DNA from: an uncultured Clostridia bacterium
GTDB lineage: Bacteria; Bacillota; Clostridia; Peptostreptococcales; Acidaminobacteraceae
Direction: 5' to 3'
Length of the DNA stretch: 14,450 nt
Assembly (NCBI GenBank): GCA_937880545.1
Contig: CALFKA010000117.1
Location: forward strand, 1-14,450
Shown: one piece after another, positions 13,137-14,450 of the stretch
How the letters are laid out: each line of letters starts with the position of its first letter
Position numbering within the stretch: position 1 is the first letter of the stretch
The notes under the pieces: model-generated
Told to the model about the DNA's origin: nothing
What the model saw: only the letters and a program-made list of their open reading frames with translations
Database searches by the model: none
Program-made: the position numbers and the translations under genes

Positions 13137-13834
13137 TCATGCCTCCAGCAGTACTGGTGCTGCGAAGCTTCTCCAAAGTACTTGGACATCCCGCCACTCT
13201 CACAGAACTCTTCATAGTCGCCAAAGAAGATGAGTTGTTGGTCGAGATAGAATATTTTGTCGGTATAAGCGCCGACGGTCGCCACGTCATGGGTGACAAG
13301 AAGAATGGTCACACCTTCTTCTTTCAAGTGATCCATCAGAGAGTAAAAGCCGCTTCGTGTCTTGGGATCCAAGGCGCTTGTCGGCTCATCGAGGATGAGC
13401 AGTTCCGGATCACTGACCATGGCTCTTGCGAGATGTACGCGTTGGAGCTGTCCTCCACTCAGAGAGCCGATCCTTCTTGAAGCGAGGTCCGAGATCGCCA
13501 ACTCTTTCAGTATCTGCGCCACGGCTTCTTTGCTCCTCGCCCTGTCCTTTCGCTTGACGCCCATCTCCACAATCTCAGAGACAGTCGCAGGAAACAGAGG
13601 GTCTTTCCCCTTTAGCTGTTGCGGGAGATAGCCGATGCTCTCCGTATGGATATGGAGTTCGCCCTCTTGGGGAGACTCTAGCCCCAGGATAGCGCGGACC
13701 AGACTTGTCTTTCCGGAGCCATTGGGTCCAACAATGCCGACGTGATCTCCTCTCTCGATGCGAAAGGATACATCACGAAGGGCTTCCACGGATCCGTAGG
13801 CCAGGCTGACATTCTTTGCTTCAATCAGTGTCAT
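13133..13834 (-). CDS. znuC: Zinc/manganese ABC importer ATPase (ZnuC/AdcC family)
   Basis: A 233-residue cytoplasmic ATPase driving metal uptake with the adjacent permease. Motifs: Walker A G-P-N-G-S-G-K-T (36-43), Q-loop in G-Y-L-P-Q-Q near 72-73, signature L-S-G-G-Q (125-129), Walker B L-L-I-L-D-E-P-T (145-152) and H182. The Y-L-P-Q form of the Q-loop is typical of the metal-importer ATPases. The C-terminus carries a short H-Q-Y-C-W-R-H run; His/Cys-rich tails are common in ZnuC and may respond to metal. The gene overlaps its neighbours on both sides by 4 nt (ATGA). Confidence 0.93.
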   Translation of the reverse strand: MTLIEAKNVSLAYGSVEALRDVSFRIERGDHVGIVGPNGSGKTSLVRAILGLESPQEGELHIHTESIGYLPQQLKGKDPLFPATVSEIVEMGVKRKDRARSKEAVAQILKELAISDLASRRIGSLSGGQLQRVHLARAMVSDPELLILDEPTSALDPKTRSGFYSLMDHLKEEGVTILLVTHDVATVGAYTDKIFYLDQQLIFFGDYEEFCESGGMSKYFGEASQHQYCWRHE

Positions 13835-14450
13835 TGCAGTCCTTTTCTGAGTTTTTCAAGATTCTCTCTCATAATCTGCAGATACGTGACACCTTCTTTT
13901 GCTTCTTCCGGGCTCAAGTTATGCGCACCGTGGAGAAGAACCAGCTCAGCTCCCGTCTCATCAGCGATACTTTTCGCAATTCTCGGGTCTGTCAGTTCTT
14001 CAAAGAAGAGCGTCGTCGAATGAGTCTCCTTAAGAGCATCGATCAGCGCCGCCATATCCGCCGGCGTCGGCTCGGCATCGGAGGAATACCCTGCATAAGG
14101 AGAGCGGTGAGTAAGGCCGTAGCGTTCTGCGAGGTAGCCAAAGGCAAAGTGCCCTCCATAGAGAAGAGTCTTATTCGGAAGAGCGGAGATCGTGGTGAGG
14201 TACTCATCATCAAGTTCTTTTAGTTCTTTATCATAGGACTCCCAGCGAGAGCGATACAGTTCTTCATGATCAGGATCGGCCAGAACGAGACCCTCGAGGA
14301 CATTTTTCGCCATAATACGAGCATTTTCGAGATTTGTCCAAATGTGAGGATCATATTCTCCGTGATTGTGACCTTCTTCGTGCTCCTCTTCGTGTCCTTC
14401 TTCGTGCTCCTCTTCGTGTCCTTCTTCGTGCTCCTCTTCGTGTCCTTCTT
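13831..14450 (-). CDS. znuA: Zinc-binding lipoprotein of the ABC importer (ZnuA/AdcA family), N-terminus missing
   Basis: The frame stays open to the right edge of the window, so the signal peptide, lipobox and N-terminal lobe lie outside; about 206 codons are seen. This is the extracellular zinc-binding component that feeds the permease. The visible part starts in a long His/Glu loop (repeats of G-H-E-E-E-H-E-E), followed by the family motif D-P-H-I-W. Next comes G-H-F-A-F-G-Y-L-A-E-R-Y-G-L, whose His is a conserved metal ligand, and then F-F-E-E-L-T-D-P-R. The ATG at 14313 is internal, since homology and the His loop continue upstream of it. The long His-rich loop favours zinc over manganese, because manganese binders usually lack it. 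It overlaps the ATPase gene by 4 nt; any Zur box would lie outside the window. Confidence 0.9.
   Translation of the reverse strand, partial: EGHEEEHEEGHEEEHEEGHEEEHEEGHNHGEYDPHIWTNLENARIMAKNVLEGLVLADPDHEELYRSRWESYDKELKELDDEYLTTISALPNKTLLYGGHFAFGYLAERYGLTHRSPYAGYSSDAEPTPADMAALIDALKETHSTTLFFEELTDPRIAKSIADETGAELVLLHGAHNLSPEEAKEGVTYLQIMRENLEKLRKGLQ
14372..14450. repeat. 24-bp tandem repeat encoding the His-rich loop
   Basis: Three identical 24-bp units start at 14372, 14396 and 14420, and the first 7 bp of a fourth reach the window edge. Each unit encodes eight residues of the pattern G-H-E-E-E-H-E-E on the minus strand. Each unit is itself two diverged 12-bp halves. Confidence 0.95.

Noticed and set aside
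14372..14450. CRISPR-like or intergenic repeat array
   Set aside because: The units are contiguous with no spacers and in frame within the zinc-binding protein gene.

Overview
The window looks like a piece of a chromosome from a Gram-positive, probably anaerobic Bacillota, at roughly balanced GC. The signs are a cell-wall gene set (glutamate racemase, a PASTA-repeat membrane protein), a CsoR/CstR-family repressor, a zinc-type ABC importer with a His-rich binding protein, and clear AGGAGG-type ribosome binding sites. Similar gene sets occur in Tissierellia/Peptoniphilaceae-like Firmicutes, but I cannot fix the genus from the sequence. No rRNA, tRNA, CRISPR array, insertion sequence or phage gene is visible.

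Layout. (a) 2-1123 (+): the 3' three-quarters of a MATE efflux protein, meeting murI tail to tail with a 12-bp overlap. (b) 2591-1112 (-): a small SAM-dependent methyltransferase, then glutamate racemase murI, which also has its own promoter placed so that its mRNA would be leaderless. (c) 2673-5505 (+): a sulfur-handling operon. A promoter and a C-tract/G-tract operator precede an 820-residue four-module protein (CoA-disulfide/persulfide reductase, rhodanese, TusA, DsrE-like). It overlaps by 1 nt a CsoR-family repressor that keeps the two cysteines but lacks the copper histidine, as in persulfide sensors of the CstR type. A good intrinsic terminator follows. (d) 5519-12240 (+): an ABC export-type locus. 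It holds two intact FtsX/MacB-like permeases (510 and 519 aa), each preceded by the wreck of a further copy, then a LolD/MacB-type ATPase and a kinase-free protein with five PASTA-like repeats, ending at a terminator. (e) 14450-12302 (-): a Znu/Adc-type zinc importer in the order binding protein (cut by the window end), ATPase, permease. The genes are joined by ATGA overlaps and end in a terminator whose stem starts inside the last codons.

How the genes work together. Block (c) reads as a self-regulated response to reactive sulfur: the repressor presumably controls its own operon through the operator just downstream of the start point, and the enzyme passes persulfide sulfur between its modules. 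Block (d) is the most unusual part. A four-member permease array, half of it decaying, shares one ATPase that is translationally overlapped with a PASTA cell-wall-binding protein, which suggests an envelope-stress or cell-wall-linked ABC machine. Its substrate is unknown. Block (e) is an ordinary zinc uptake operon with an expanded 24-bp tandem repeat encoding the metal-binding loop.
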